64,000 nucleotides of DNA from Cristatella mucedo (taxonomy: Eukaryota > Bryozoa > Phylactolaemata > Cristatellidae), in the NCBI GenBank assembly GCA_009760855.2, contig WPIO01000020.1, forward strand, positions 1,742,501 to 1,806,500, given 5' to 3'. The translations under genes were made by a program, and so were the position numbers. This document shows, piece after piece, positions 18,655 through 50,023 of this stretch. The notes under the pieces were generated by a model. It did not search any database. It saw only the letters and a program-made list of their open reading frames with translations, and had not been told where the DNA came from. How positions within the stretch are numbered: position 1 is the first letter of the stretch; every line of letters begins with the position of its first letter.

Positions 18655-18980
18655 GTGGGGGCCAAACATCCGTCTTCACAGGGTTGAGGCCTTGTGGGGA
18701 CTGTTGCGTGCGCCTGCGGCTTCAGCTGTTGTAATTAGCGATGCGCCTGACACTAATGGACATGCCTCACATGTGGCCACTAGTGAAGCCGTTGAAGCAG
18801 CGCAGCGCCATGTCACTAATGCAGATTATATTTCGTGTCGTCTGCTGCGATCGATTAAACTCCTATATATGGGCCGTTGAGAGTAATAAATGAGACTCTC
18901 GTTTTACTGCGCACGTGTGCCCGCTCTGTCTCCGTGAGACTCCCAGTAGAACAGCCGTCGCCGGTGCCAATGACGTACAA
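18655..18980 (+). mobile_element. LTR-like fossil (Gypsy-type), possibly a solo LTR
   Basis: The segment begins TGTGGGGGCC and ends TACAACA, has a TATATA box near 18870 and a following AATAAA-type signal. Its right part (gagactctcgttttac, tctccgtgagactccc) resembles the LTR of the Gypsy fossil near 54470-54540. No clear target duplication remains. It is old and broken. Confidence 0.5.
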
Positions 18981-19272
18981 CAGTACTTTGAAAAGAAGAC
19001 CTTAACTTGAAGCCTGAGATCCGCTCAATTGATCGGATATTGTATTTTAACTGTTGTCATAAACTGGTAAGTTGTGCTCCAAATGGAATTATGCAAACCA
19101 CGAAGAAAAGCATGAATGGGTTCACTCGAAAGCGTGTAACACCAAAAGCTTGGTCGAGTAGAAGAATTCCACCGGTTACCAAGCAGCGTAGCCAACGGTC
19201 GAAAACTACAGGATGTAGTGTGGGCGTGGCCCCACCCACTATGCTATTCCCATTCGCCCCGGTGAAAGCTTT
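18981..19272. other. unassigned intergenic sequence
   Basis: Nothing recognised beyond short non-conserved ORFs. Confidence 0.5.
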
Positions 19273-19470
19273 GGTGAGCCGTGATGGTGCGATAAGTAGA
19301 GTAGCTGCTTTTCATGACCTCGGTCGCAAAGTAGGGTGGTTGCTTTTCATGACCGAGGTCACGGGTTCGAATCCTGCTGTGGGCGATCCGCTGCAAGCGG
19401 TGGTGATAGCCTTAAGGCTCTTTCGTTGCTATACAAAATAGGCTGTTAAATCAGCTGGTATTTTTATTTA
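19273..19470 (+). mobile_element. SINE-A copy, tRNA-derived
   Basis: It shows a tRNA-like head with a B box (ggttcgaatcctgctgtggg), then the family body (gcaagcggtggtgatagcc, ttaaggctctttcgttgcta, tacaaaataggctgttaaat) and an ATTT-rich tail. The block between the A and B boxes carries an internal near-duplication (gcttttcatgacc occurs twice, about 40 bp apart). Confidence 0.85.
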
Positions 19471-20469
19471 TTTATTTGCCATGAGTGTGGCGACTGCGGT
19501 TTCTTTTAAATGATGACACTGCCTCTGCTGTAGGAGTGGGCTGTGGCACTCGATGTGGTACGCGATCGGAATGTGCTGTTAGTGATTTTTTGACAAGGGA
19601 GTGTCGGGACACTCCGGTGGGCGAGAGGGACGAAGGGAGTCGTGCTCCCCCCTGCTCCGTGTGTAGTGGAATAAACTGGTAGCGTTGATCGTCGGCTAGT
19701 GTTCTGATGCTGTGTTCGACGATAACCAAACTATAGCGATAAGACCCAATTAGACGCGAAGCGACATTTTTCGCTTACGAATAATGTTCGGTAATTAACC
19801 TATTGGTGATCTGTGACTCAATCCAGCGCACGCCGACGAGCTCGCGACCCTCAAGGTAACGATGGGTAAGGTCGAGCCTGAAACTCTCTTGGCGGGGCGA
19901 CCTACTTTGTGCGTACGCACACTCCGGACACCAGTCGTGAGTGTGCTTCAGCAGCGGTTAAGCCCACCCATCGCCGTCCCCCCTCGGGCACTCGGTGAGT
20001 AGAGTATAGGCCGACGCACCGGCAGAAAGTTGGTCACTGCATGACTAGCTGGTCACACGACCACAGCCGACTCGTCGCAATTAAATCCAGCTTAGACAGC
20101 CGATACTGTCCAACTGCAGCGCCTAATTAGGTGGTACTCAGATTGCCCATTGGCCGGGCGGAGTGGTGTGAGTCCGGCTGGGGCCGATGTTCTTAGAGCG
20201 AAATATCTCTAAGAAACACACGTTTAAAAGAAGTCAGTTTTAATGAGGAACAAAGCGCCAAGTAGTTGCTCCGGAGAGCACGTGTGTGAGTCGCAGATTG
20301 GTCGGGTTGATATAACCGCGTCTACGGTACAGGGTTCGCCGGGGCGGGCCCACTGCTGATTGATAGCAGTTGCAAGTTGCAAGTTGCAAGCCAAACGCAT
20401 GAGATGGGCCCGTTCGGGCAAAGCTCAAAAGCTTCGTCAGATAATCTGTCTAAAAATCTAAAAATCAGC
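19471..20469. other. unassigned intergenic sequence
   Basis: No gene recognised. A perfect 9-bp inverted repeat with an 8-base loop lies at 20190-20215. Confidence 0.5.
20190..20215. repeat. short perfect hairpin
   Basis: TTCTTAGAG and CTCTAAGAA are exact inverted repeats separated by 8 bases. Role unknown. Confidence 0.6.
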
Positions 20470-20700
20470 AGTCCTTCATGTGCTTATGCGTGCTGACACT
20501 GTGCATGCAGCCACCAACCACATTTGCATGCTGACCATGTGTATGTCACCCCCATGATGTTATTCATGTTGTTTATCAAGCATGATATTACTCACCATTC
20601 AATAGCGTTTCCCTTTGCAGCAAATGTAAAGCGCCTAGAAAGAGATTGAGTTCTCTGAGGGCGCTTTATCAAGTGCATTATTCTTATTATTGTTATCAGC
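20470..20700 (+). mobile_element. LINE 3' end fragment
   Basis: The non-coding LINE 3' region (cttatgcgtgctgacactgt, catttgcatgctgacc) is followed by the conserved stem-loop at about 20627-20670 and an ATT-rich tail. It is 5' truncated beyond the coding part. Confidence 0.9.
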
Positions 20701-22308
20701 CACCGCACGTTGCTGAGTGGTACGTGGCACCACAACAGCAAACACTCACGCGGGGAACTACCTCCCCGTACTTAGGTCACCTGCACCTATGCTGGGACGC
20801 GATCCACACAGACGGTGGGCTCGAACAACAAGGCACGTGATTAGCAACGTCGGTTCAGGCATGCAGCGGCCTCCGCAGAAAGCCGCGATGACCCGATCAT
20901 CACCTCACCGGACCCTAACCTTTGAGCAGACCTTTAGCCTTTAACCTTTGAGCGGGAAAAGGCTTCCACGTCTACCTTACTCGAAGGCAGGTAAGCTGAG
21001 ATCCGTTTCGCTGAACGAAAAAAATCTCTGCCCTCCGCCTCCTAGCTAGGAGGCGGGTAACATTAATACTACTTCTCAGCGCCAAATCCACAGCCGGGAC
21101 CGAGTGGACATACACATACAAACGCACCCATACAAAGTGCGAGCCACGGGCGTTATACGAACGTATTTTGCAGCGTCCGCCGTATTATCTTCTTGACGCC
21201 GCCTTTTCCTGCCCCAAGCCCGTCTGTCGCTGACGTGAGTGCTCGCCCATCTCTCTCGCTCTATCAAAAACCAGTCCGGCAACTGTCGGACGTGTTGCGG
21301 CGGCGGCGGCGATGACCTCGAGCAAGAGTCGTTTTACTTTCAAATACCTAACCGGGACAAAAAAGTAAGAGCTTAGTGCTTTTGGGCCAGGCACCACTTA
21401 TCGCTACGGTAAGGAATTACTGCCGTTAATAGACAATCGATGAGCAATCGCATCTAGCTTGGATGCCGAAAAGACAGTTCAAGACAATTCTTTTGAACTT
21501 GAGTTATTTCCGAGGTCGATTGACCAGCCGACATCGATCAGCCGCTCCAGCGAAGCAGAGCAGGCCGACCGACAGGCAGCAATACTTCGCTTGGCTCTGG
21601 AGCCTTTCTGCTCGAGCTAAGTCCGCCTCACGATCCTAGCAAAGCTGCTGCACCCTCCTACTCACTGGTCGAGAATAAAGTTGCTTTCCGCCGAACGACT
21701 CTTCTGCGACCTAAAATTAAGCCAGACTGAGGCTACGCTACACATCGAACTGTTCATGGAGGAGCGAAATGCGAGCGAGTGCTATGCTGCGGCCGCTTGT
21801 GGAAGCTCGGCGGCCTCGTCTTACATTCGCGTTCACCACGGAAAGTACGCCAGTCATTTTCTTTTCGTTGACAAACTGCGATCGTTGGCACTGCATATCC
21901 TTGGCTCTGGAGCTTAACTTTCGCGTTCATAGCCTGACGTCACTCTGACTGAGGATCCCGCGTTTTTCTCCACGGATTCGAGTAAGATTTTGACGTACGA
22001 GCTCGGTCGCTGACTTTTAACTGCAGGTCGCGCAAGGAAAAGGCTCAATAAATAAGCACACCTGTGAGCGGCGTGGCATTCAATTACGAAAGCCAGATTT
22101 ACGCACGACTTCTGGCCTTGCCTGTCTTTAAGGAGGGACTAAATCCCGGGGAAGGCTCTCTTTTGGTGACGGTCTGTTGCTCGGTCAGTCATTGCGCTGA
22201 ACGCTAGCAGCTACGTGTTCGCAAGGAGTCTGCCTAAAGTCGCCTGCCATACAGTCGGCTGGAACTCACAGACGCCGCTCCGCACTTTCGCGAGAGACCA
22301 GTGCCAGC
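20701..22308. other. GC-rich intergenic sequence
   Basis: CpG-rich sequence with several short ORFs on both strands (for example 21185-21397 minus and 21681-21917 plus). None shows a recognisable domain, and no splice-consistent gene could be built. It may include upstream regulatory DNA of SELENOO. Confidence 0.4.
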
Positions 22309-22388
22309 ATAATAATAATAATAATGCACTCGATAAAGCGCCCTCAGAGAACTCAATCTTTCTCTAGGCGCTTTACATTTGCTGCAAA
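22309..22388 (-). mobile_element. LINE 3' tail, about 80 bp
   Basis: (ATA)n plus the reverse complement of the conserved LINE 3' stem-loop, ending at ctttacatttgctgcaaag. Confidence 0.9.
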
Positions 22389-22711
22389 GCATAGTTTTGC
22401 TCGCTGCGAGGGCGGAATTCCGGGCACTCGGTCCTGCTCGCTCGGTTGGCTGCTAGCTCCAGGCTGCGCCGCTACCTGAGCTAGTGTATTAAAATGGCTT
22501 TATTCCGAAACGAAACAGCAAGCTCCATCCTCGAGAGTGCCCATAGCATTTTTTTGACAGCAGCCAGAGTCCGGCCCCAATCGACCGAAACACTAGACCG
22601 GCAGCAGCCCAACTGGACGGAACTCACCGCCATAGCGCCCAAGCCGTAATTACATTTGTCAGTCACCTCTTTCTCCATTTTCGTTTCAGCTGTAAAAAAA
22701 AATCCTAGCTG
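22389..22711. other. unassigned sequence
   Basis: Nothing recognised. Confidence 0.5.
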
Positions 22712-22875
22712 CTTAACAGCCTCTTTTTGTATAGCGACAGAAGAGCCTTTACGGCTATCACCACCGCTTGCAGTGGCGATAAAGGATCGCCCACCGCAGG
22801 AATCGAACCCACGACATCGGTACCGAGGTCATGAAAGCAACCGCCTTACCTTGTGTGCCATCACCGCTCACCAAG
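22712..22875 (-). mobile_element. SINE-A copy
   Basis: Reverse orientation: the 3' end (aacagcctctttttgtatag), the body (gctatcaccaccgcttgcag, ataaaggatcgcccaccgca), the B-box complement (ggaatcgaacccacgacatc) and the A-box side (gccttaccttgtgtgccatc). Confidence 0.88.
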
Positions 22876-23075
22876 CTGTAGTCGCATGCTTGTGCAGCGC
22901 CATAATATGCAATTTGTATTATTATAATTGTATGTATTATATGTTAGTGGCAAAGCCTCGTGCAGCATCCGAGTGAGCTGCAGAAGCACTAACAGGCTGC
23001 ATCCGCAGCCGAGTCGCAGGACATTGCCGGGGACTGGAACGCTCCGGCGAAGGGGGGGGGGGAGCGGCCAGGAAA

Positions 23076-23092
23076 GGGCGGAGCCGGAAGTG
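23076..23092 (+). promoter_or_regulatory. GC box and ETS/GABP-like site before SELENOO
   Basis: GGGCGG (23076-23081) and CCGGAAGTG (23084-23092) sit within 25 bp of the first ATG. No TATA box is seen. ETS-family sites of this form are typical of TATA-less promoters of mitochondrial and housekeeping genes. The assignment rests on motif and position only. Confidence 0.5.
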
Positions 23093-23099
23093 GCCTTAA

Positions 23100-44952
<21,853 letters not shown>

Positions 44953-45050
44953 TGGCATGCAAGTCTGTCGGCGAGAGCAGTTGCAGAGAGCGAGCAAGGG
45001 TCGCGTGCAATAGGAAATCGCTGTCCATGCAAGCGGACTCTTGCTTTGGT

Positions 45051-45105
45051 CTCTAAGCATGACAACGCTCGGCGTAAACCCAGGGTGCCAGCGTTTGATT
45101 TAACT
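45051..45105 (+). promoter_or_regulatory. SELENOO: SECIS element of SELENOO
   Basis: The SECIS core starts at ATGAC (45059-45063), the apical unpaired AAAC is at 45076-45079, 12 bases beyond the core, and the closing TGAT is at 45096-45099. The helix between is ACGCT/AGCGT plus GGC/GCC. It lies about 115 bases downstream of the Sec TGA, in the 3' UTR. This is a form 1 or form 2 eukaryotic SECIS by eye; folding was not computed. Confidence 0.88.
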
Positions 45106-45449
45106 GCTCTCTCGTCTGGCAGCGTCTACTGCTCATTACCCGTCCGAATGTGTGTGCGTGCATTTGTGCAAGTGCTTGCGCCTCTACATGCAGGGATGCG
45201 TTCGATGGAAGGGAATGTGACGGGCCTTAGTAAGGTGGAAGGCGGTCGTGCATTTCCATTAGCCAGCGTATGCATTTACTGCCGCTCGCATTGCTGCACG
45301 GTTCGTGGCAAATCATTCTACTGTAATAACTTGTCTATGGTTGTTATTCTGTTGTGCTGGCAGTCCCAAATGCACGGCTGTGAGCTTGAACTGTGATGCA
45401 TATGCGAAAAATATCATGGAACTTTTCCCTCGATTTTCTGCTTCCTTGA

Positions 45450-45455
45450 AATAAA
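45450..45455 (+). terminator. SELENOO: candidate poly(A) signal of SELENOO
   Basis: AATAAA about 500 bases after the SELENOO stop and 350 bases after the SECIS. It is the first canonical hexamer on the plus strand that I find in the 3' flank. Confidence 0.6.
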
Positions 45456-45756
45456 ATTGTCATTTTGTTTGCCAAGGATGCAATGCAAACGTTTGTTGAG
45501 CTGTTATTATCGGTCCTCAAGTCATAGTTCATGTTTTTGCAAGCAAAACTGCCAGTGAGGAATGCATGATTGTGTATGCGGTTATGTATCGCTATGCCGA
45601 CACGACTCGTGCATTTTACCCGTCCTGGTGCTTAGCTTGCGAAAATGAAGTAGACCGCTGCTATGTCATGAAAGGACTGAATGGACACTCTGATCTTGCC
45701 AGCAGCTGCGGTCTCTCTCACTCTGCTGTATTCATCGGCTACGCACGGGCGATCTT

Positions 45757-45890
45757 GTTACTTTGATATGCTGTGCATGGTATCACTAATCAAATAGGCT
45801 CGCTATCTCACGGCATATATAAAGCGCTCAGAAATAGATTTAGTTCTCTTGAGGCTGCCATATCAATGTTACTATTGTTAATGTCAAGAA
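45757..45890 (+). mobile_element. diverged LINE 3' tail
   Basis: tatataaagcgctcagaaat, then agatttagttctcttgaggc, is a diverged form of the LINE 3' stem-loop. Confidence 0.6.
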
Positions 45891-46254
45891 TTGTACAACT
45901 ACAAGAGTAATTCTACTAATTTAATGCTGTTAGTAGGCCATTAGGTAAAGAAATGTTGAAAATGGTGGTACATTTTTCACTGACCTGGAAGGCTCTAGTT
46001 GAAATTGCCGACCCTGTTTATTGTTTATAGCAGTGCAGCTAGTGGTTGTGCAGTGCTCAGCAGTTAGTCAGATTTGCGGGCATCTCTGCTAGTAACTCAC
46101 ACAATGACGGTGCTGGTTCTTTATCAGTTTTCTATAGCGACCTCAAAAGCTGCAAGCGAAAGCAAAAGCAGCCTTTGTTGAGCATACGACAGCCAACTTC
46201 ACTTCAGGCACCAAACAGAAAGGATGAATTGCTGAGAGTAAGTAGCATGGACGA

Positions 46255-46511
46255 AGCAGTGAAGCACTGCTAGAAAGGATGTGCCCGAGTCGGCAGAGAA
46301 GAATCAGTTTGCGAAGAATCGCGTGAAGTGAGTCACAGTCTTGGACCGCTATAATGAAAGCTTTGATCGCCACCAGTCTTTAAGCCAAAGAATGGGGCAG
46401 ATTATGTTATTGTCGAGAGAAGACTGGAGCCAGAAAAACGTGAAGCTAAGCCAGCTAAGCACAAAGGCGGCAAGCCTTGACAGGCCTCAAACAAAATTTA
46501 AATGTTAGCCA
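46255..46511 (-). mobile_element. second LINE family, decayed 3' fragment
   Basis: By eye it follows the same order of blocks as 39820-40070 (tgcgaagaat, gtgagtcacagtcttggacc, gatcgccaccagtctttaag, aagaatggggcaga, ggcaagcc). It is strongly diverged. Confidence 0.6.
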
Positions 46512-46670
46512 ATAAAACAGCCTCATTTATTTAGAGGCTACAGAGCCTTAGAGACTGTCACCCAGCTTGCAAAGGGCAATTAAATATGCTGCATGCTGAA
46601 GAACTCGACCCCACGAACCTGAGTGGTTAAGTTCAAGCGCCTTACCCCCCCCCCGGCTAAGACCCAGGTC
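46512..46670 (-). mobile_element. SINE-A copy with poly-C tract
   Basis: Diverged body (aacagcctcatttatttaga), then the A-box side gcgccttac plus a C run plus ggctaagacccagg. Confidence 0.75.
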
Positions 46671-47454
46671 AGTGTAGGAATTTTGCTCTGGACCAGCTGG
46701 GCTTTGGGGAACCGTTATAGCTCTTTTAGCAAAGATGACCGAATTTCGGCACCACACTGGATGTGTTGGTGGCTGTTTCCAACACGTCCAGATGACAAAA
46801 GACGTCGCCATACAAAGAAAGGTGACGTGACCTCGGGGCCTGTGGCGGTCTTGCTGCTCTCACCGTGGCAAGTAGGTGTATGACAGTCGTGCCAACTGAG
46901 TGGAAAGGAAAGCATGTCGGCTCATGTTGCCACTGAAAACCCACCGATCAAGCACAGTCAACCAGTCAAAGTGATCCGTGATACACTGACTAAAGCTGTT
47001 ACCATCATTCCTGAGTGACATTTCCATGATTGTAAGAGTGGTCAGTCTCATTAGGTAACTTCGTGAACTTGGTGAAAGACCAAGAGCAAGCAGCAGCCCT
47101 TAGCTAAGGAGACCTGCCCCTGCGCTTTCCAGGTAACCGGGCTCGATCATTTCGAACCGGTCTTAGTCATGACTGATCAAAGCATCAAGCTTTTGCAGTT
47201 AGCACTCAAGAAGGCTGCCACTTCGGTAAATTCGACAGCGTATCACACGGTTTAACCATTACATGGAGGAGGTGCCCGGCACAACACAACGGCGATTTAA
47301 ACGTCCTGCAACCGAGTCATTCTTTGCTGGGCGTAATTTTCACTAGCTAGATGTCGCAATTGTTGACTGTCTACCAGCTATTATTGAACGGTATTGCAGG
47401 CTGTTGTCTGCCTCGTCCAAGATGCCTTGGTAAAGTACTAGTTAGCCGATTAAA

Positions 47455-47596
47455 CAGCCTCATTTAGCAGCAGAAGAGCCTTAACGGCTATCACTGCCCC
47501 TTGCAGTGGGCAATAAAGGATCGCCCAATGCAGGGCTCGAGCCCACGACCTGGGTCGTGAACAGCAAGCACCTTACCCCTGAGCTAACACCCAGGT
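47455..47596 (-). mobile_element. SINE-A copy
   Basis: Well preserved: aacagcctcatttagcagca, gagccttaacggctatcact, caataaaggatcgcccaatg, agggctcgagcccacgacct, and a clear A-box side (gcaccttacccctgagctaa). Confidence 0.9.
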
Positions 47597-47906
47597 AGCT
47601 ATCCATCATCCACTTGTCATCACTAATACATTAATGCTGTAAATGGGTACACTTACCAAGATGGCCTGTTTTTCTCTGACATACTGGCGCAGCTATGCTC
47701 TTGTAAAATCTCATACTTGCCTCTTCTGAGGCTAAGTCGAAAGGTCGAGCTCTCCGTGGAGGACTCCCGGGCATATGCGTTTTAAAATGCCACGTCACTC
47801 ACAAGCAACAAGAGCTGTGATGCAAAGAGTAATGTCAAAGGTTCGTTATACGATGGAATACACTTTAAATTTAACAAATGATATACAAAAGACATTAGCT
47901 GATTTA

Positions 47907-48052
47907 ACAGCCACACTTGCATATTGGCAGAAGAGCCTTATCGGCTATTACCACTGCATTCAGTTAGCAATAAAGAATCAACCAACTGCAGGGCTTGAAC
48001 CCACGACCTTGTCGTGAAGAGCAAGCACCGTACGTGCTGAGTTATCACAGCC
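47907..48052 (-). mobile_element. SINE-A copy
   Basis: aacagccacacttgcatatt, gagccttatcggctattacc, agggcttgaacccacgacct, gcaccgtacgtgctgagtta. Confidence 0.87.
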
Positions 48053-48212
48053 CACACAGTACAAGGTGGTGCTAAGAGAACAGAGGGCGAACTGTGATGG
48101 GTGTCAGTAAAACGATATTTGCTACTCTGCATGAGCCGGCAGTGGCGGGCATCCAGTAGTTTTTTAAGGAGCCAGATTGTAGCAGTGCCATGAAGCACAG
48201 CATAGGTTGGTA

Positions 48213-48920
48213 AGTCTCGTCTCGACTTCTGCAACTCACTGCTTACAGGCCTACCAGCATGTGCGATCAGGCGATTGCAGCTGGTGCAAAACTCTGCAGC
48301 TAGGCTTGTCTGTCGTGAGCGTCGCAGTTGCCACATTACTCCACTTCTCGCCGACCTGCACTGGCTACCAGTCAAGCAACGGATTGACTTCAAGGTTTTG
48401 TCGCTCACTTTTAGGTCTCTTCATTCTATGGCTCCAGCCTACCTTTCAGATATACTACCCCATCAGGCAAAGCATCGTACCACTCGCTTTTCGGAATCCA
48501 ACAGTCTGGAAATACCTCGTACAAACCTTAAATCCTTTGGAGACCGTGCATTTAGCTCGTATGCTCCCACAGCCTGGAACTCCCTCCCGACCTGCATCAG
48601 AACATCCCCTGACCTGACCACATTTAAAAGAAACTTAAAACATACCTATTTAGGACAGCATTTAGTGGGTCCTTGTGATTCGTCCTCGATGTGCTTATGC
48701 GTGCTGACACTGTTCATGCTGCCACTAACCACATTTGCATGCTGACCCAGTGCATGTAACCCCTAACCATGTTATTCATTTTGTTTGTTTTTCAAGCATG
48801 ATTTTACTTACTATTCTATTGCGTATCACTTTGCAGCAAATGTAAAGCGCCTAGAAAGAGATTAAGTTCTCTGAGGGCGCTTTATCAAGTGCAATATTAT
48901 TATTATTATTATTATTATTA
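48213..48920 (+). mobile_element. L2/CR1-group LINE, young 3' part
   Basis: It encodes the C-terminal part of ORF2 (SRLDFCNSLLTGLPACAIRR, RERRSCHITPLLADLHWLPV, KQRIDFKVLSLTFRSLHSM, APAYLSDILPHQAKHRTTRF), then the 3' region, stem-loop and (ATT)n. It is near-identical by eye to 58206-58880 (reverse strand). 5' truncated. Confidence 0.92.
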
Positions 48921-49009
48921 AGTTAGCAAGGGTCGTACAGAAAGAAGAGTGGTAGCTATGTTTGCTGCACGTATTCATGTCAGACGACGATCATGTTCCT
49001 GCAATATCT

Positions 49010-49158
49010 TGGGCATACCCCACCCAAGAGAACGTAATCTCTATTCAGGCGCTTCGCATGTGCCTCGGGGGGGGGGGCTCGAGTCCACGACCTCGGCCAG
49101 ACCGTGGTCGGAGGGGGCGAGAGCGCCTCGACCGCTGGACCAAACCAGCTCGGCAAAG
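49010..49158 (-). mobile_element. SINE-B copy
   Basis: Reverse orientation: LINE-like tail (cccaagagaacgtaatctct, attcaggcgcttcgcatgtg), a G run, B-box complement (gctcgagtccacgacctcgg), A-box side (gctggaccaaaccagctcgg). Confidence 0.87.
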
Positions 49159-49776
49159 ACAGCAGGATGGTGGATGCAAGGCAGAACCACGGTCGTAACC
49201 AGCTCCTACTAAGGTGCCCAAAGAAACACAGTAAACATAGCAAAGAGTACACCCTACATATTCCCTGCCATCAAAGGCAGCGTCACAGCCGTGGCTCGAA
49301 CGATGACTACCCCCTCAGGAAGGACAAGTCAGTGCGACATCCGCCGGGTCAGACCTGGCGCTACACAATCATCAGCTGGCGAAAAACAGCAGCTGTCGCA
49401 CAACGGCGACCACCTTCATCAGGGATATGATGCCACGTCGTGCAGCATCTAGACTAAACACGATCAGATCCCGTAGCCTGAGTGACTCGTGTTGCACCCA
49501 ACGACCGCACCATTAGAGGTCGCTTATAACGAGAAAAAAGCCTTCGGGATGTTTGAATACAGAGCTTCTTAAGCTTTATGGTGCTGCCAACTACTATTTA
49601 TGCATGTGCCCGGTGTCACTTGCTCAGCTATAGACACGTACATGGGGCCATAGGCACGTGCACACACACACACACACACACACACACCCACCCACACACA
49701 AACATGACATCAGCAGCCGTCGTTGAGCCTAGGTGATGCAGCAAATACAGTTTCAGCTTTCAATTGTAGTAGACCT

Positions 49777-49782
49777 TTTATT
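49777..49782 (-). terminator. TMEM97: candidate poly(A) signal of TMEM97
   Basis: The plus strand reads TTTATT, which is AATAAA on the minus strand, about 245 bases past the TMEM97 stop. Confidence 0.6.
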
Positions 49783-49902
49783 TTACAATAAAGCTTTGCA
49801 ACTAGGAATTATAAGGCCGCACGAGTGGTCTGTCCAGTTATTTGCTCTTCGTCTTACACATGCTAGGTGAAAAATGGCAGGATGTCTATTAACAATCATC
49901 AC

Positions 49903-49992
49903 AACACATAGAAAGCTGGTCACATCTCTGGTTAATGTAGACGAAGAAACACATAGAAAGCTGGTCACATCTCTGGTTAATGCGGACGAAGC
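49903..49992. repeat. 45-bp tandem duplication in the TMEM97 3' UTR
   Basis: Two adjacent copies of a 45-bp unit containing acacatagaaagctggtcac and atctctggttaatg, differing at very few positions. A recent local duplication. Confidence 0.9.
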
Positions 49993-50023
49993 GACCAGCG
50001 GCGGCAGCAACCGCTGCACAGCG

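Larger units (their letters stand above)
45476..49757. other. intergenic region between convergent SELENOO and TMEM97
   Basis: No host gene recognised. It holds LINE tails, a second-family LINE fragment, three SINE-A copies, one full-length-tail LINE 3' part, a SINE-B and a CA repeat near 49660-49700, each listed separately. Confidence 0.7.

Noticed and set aside
49787-49792. Plus-strand AATAAA as the SELENOO poly(A) signal
   Set aside because: A closer AATAAA at 45450 suits the SECIS-bearing 3' UTR; this one lies in the TMEM97 3' UTR by chance.
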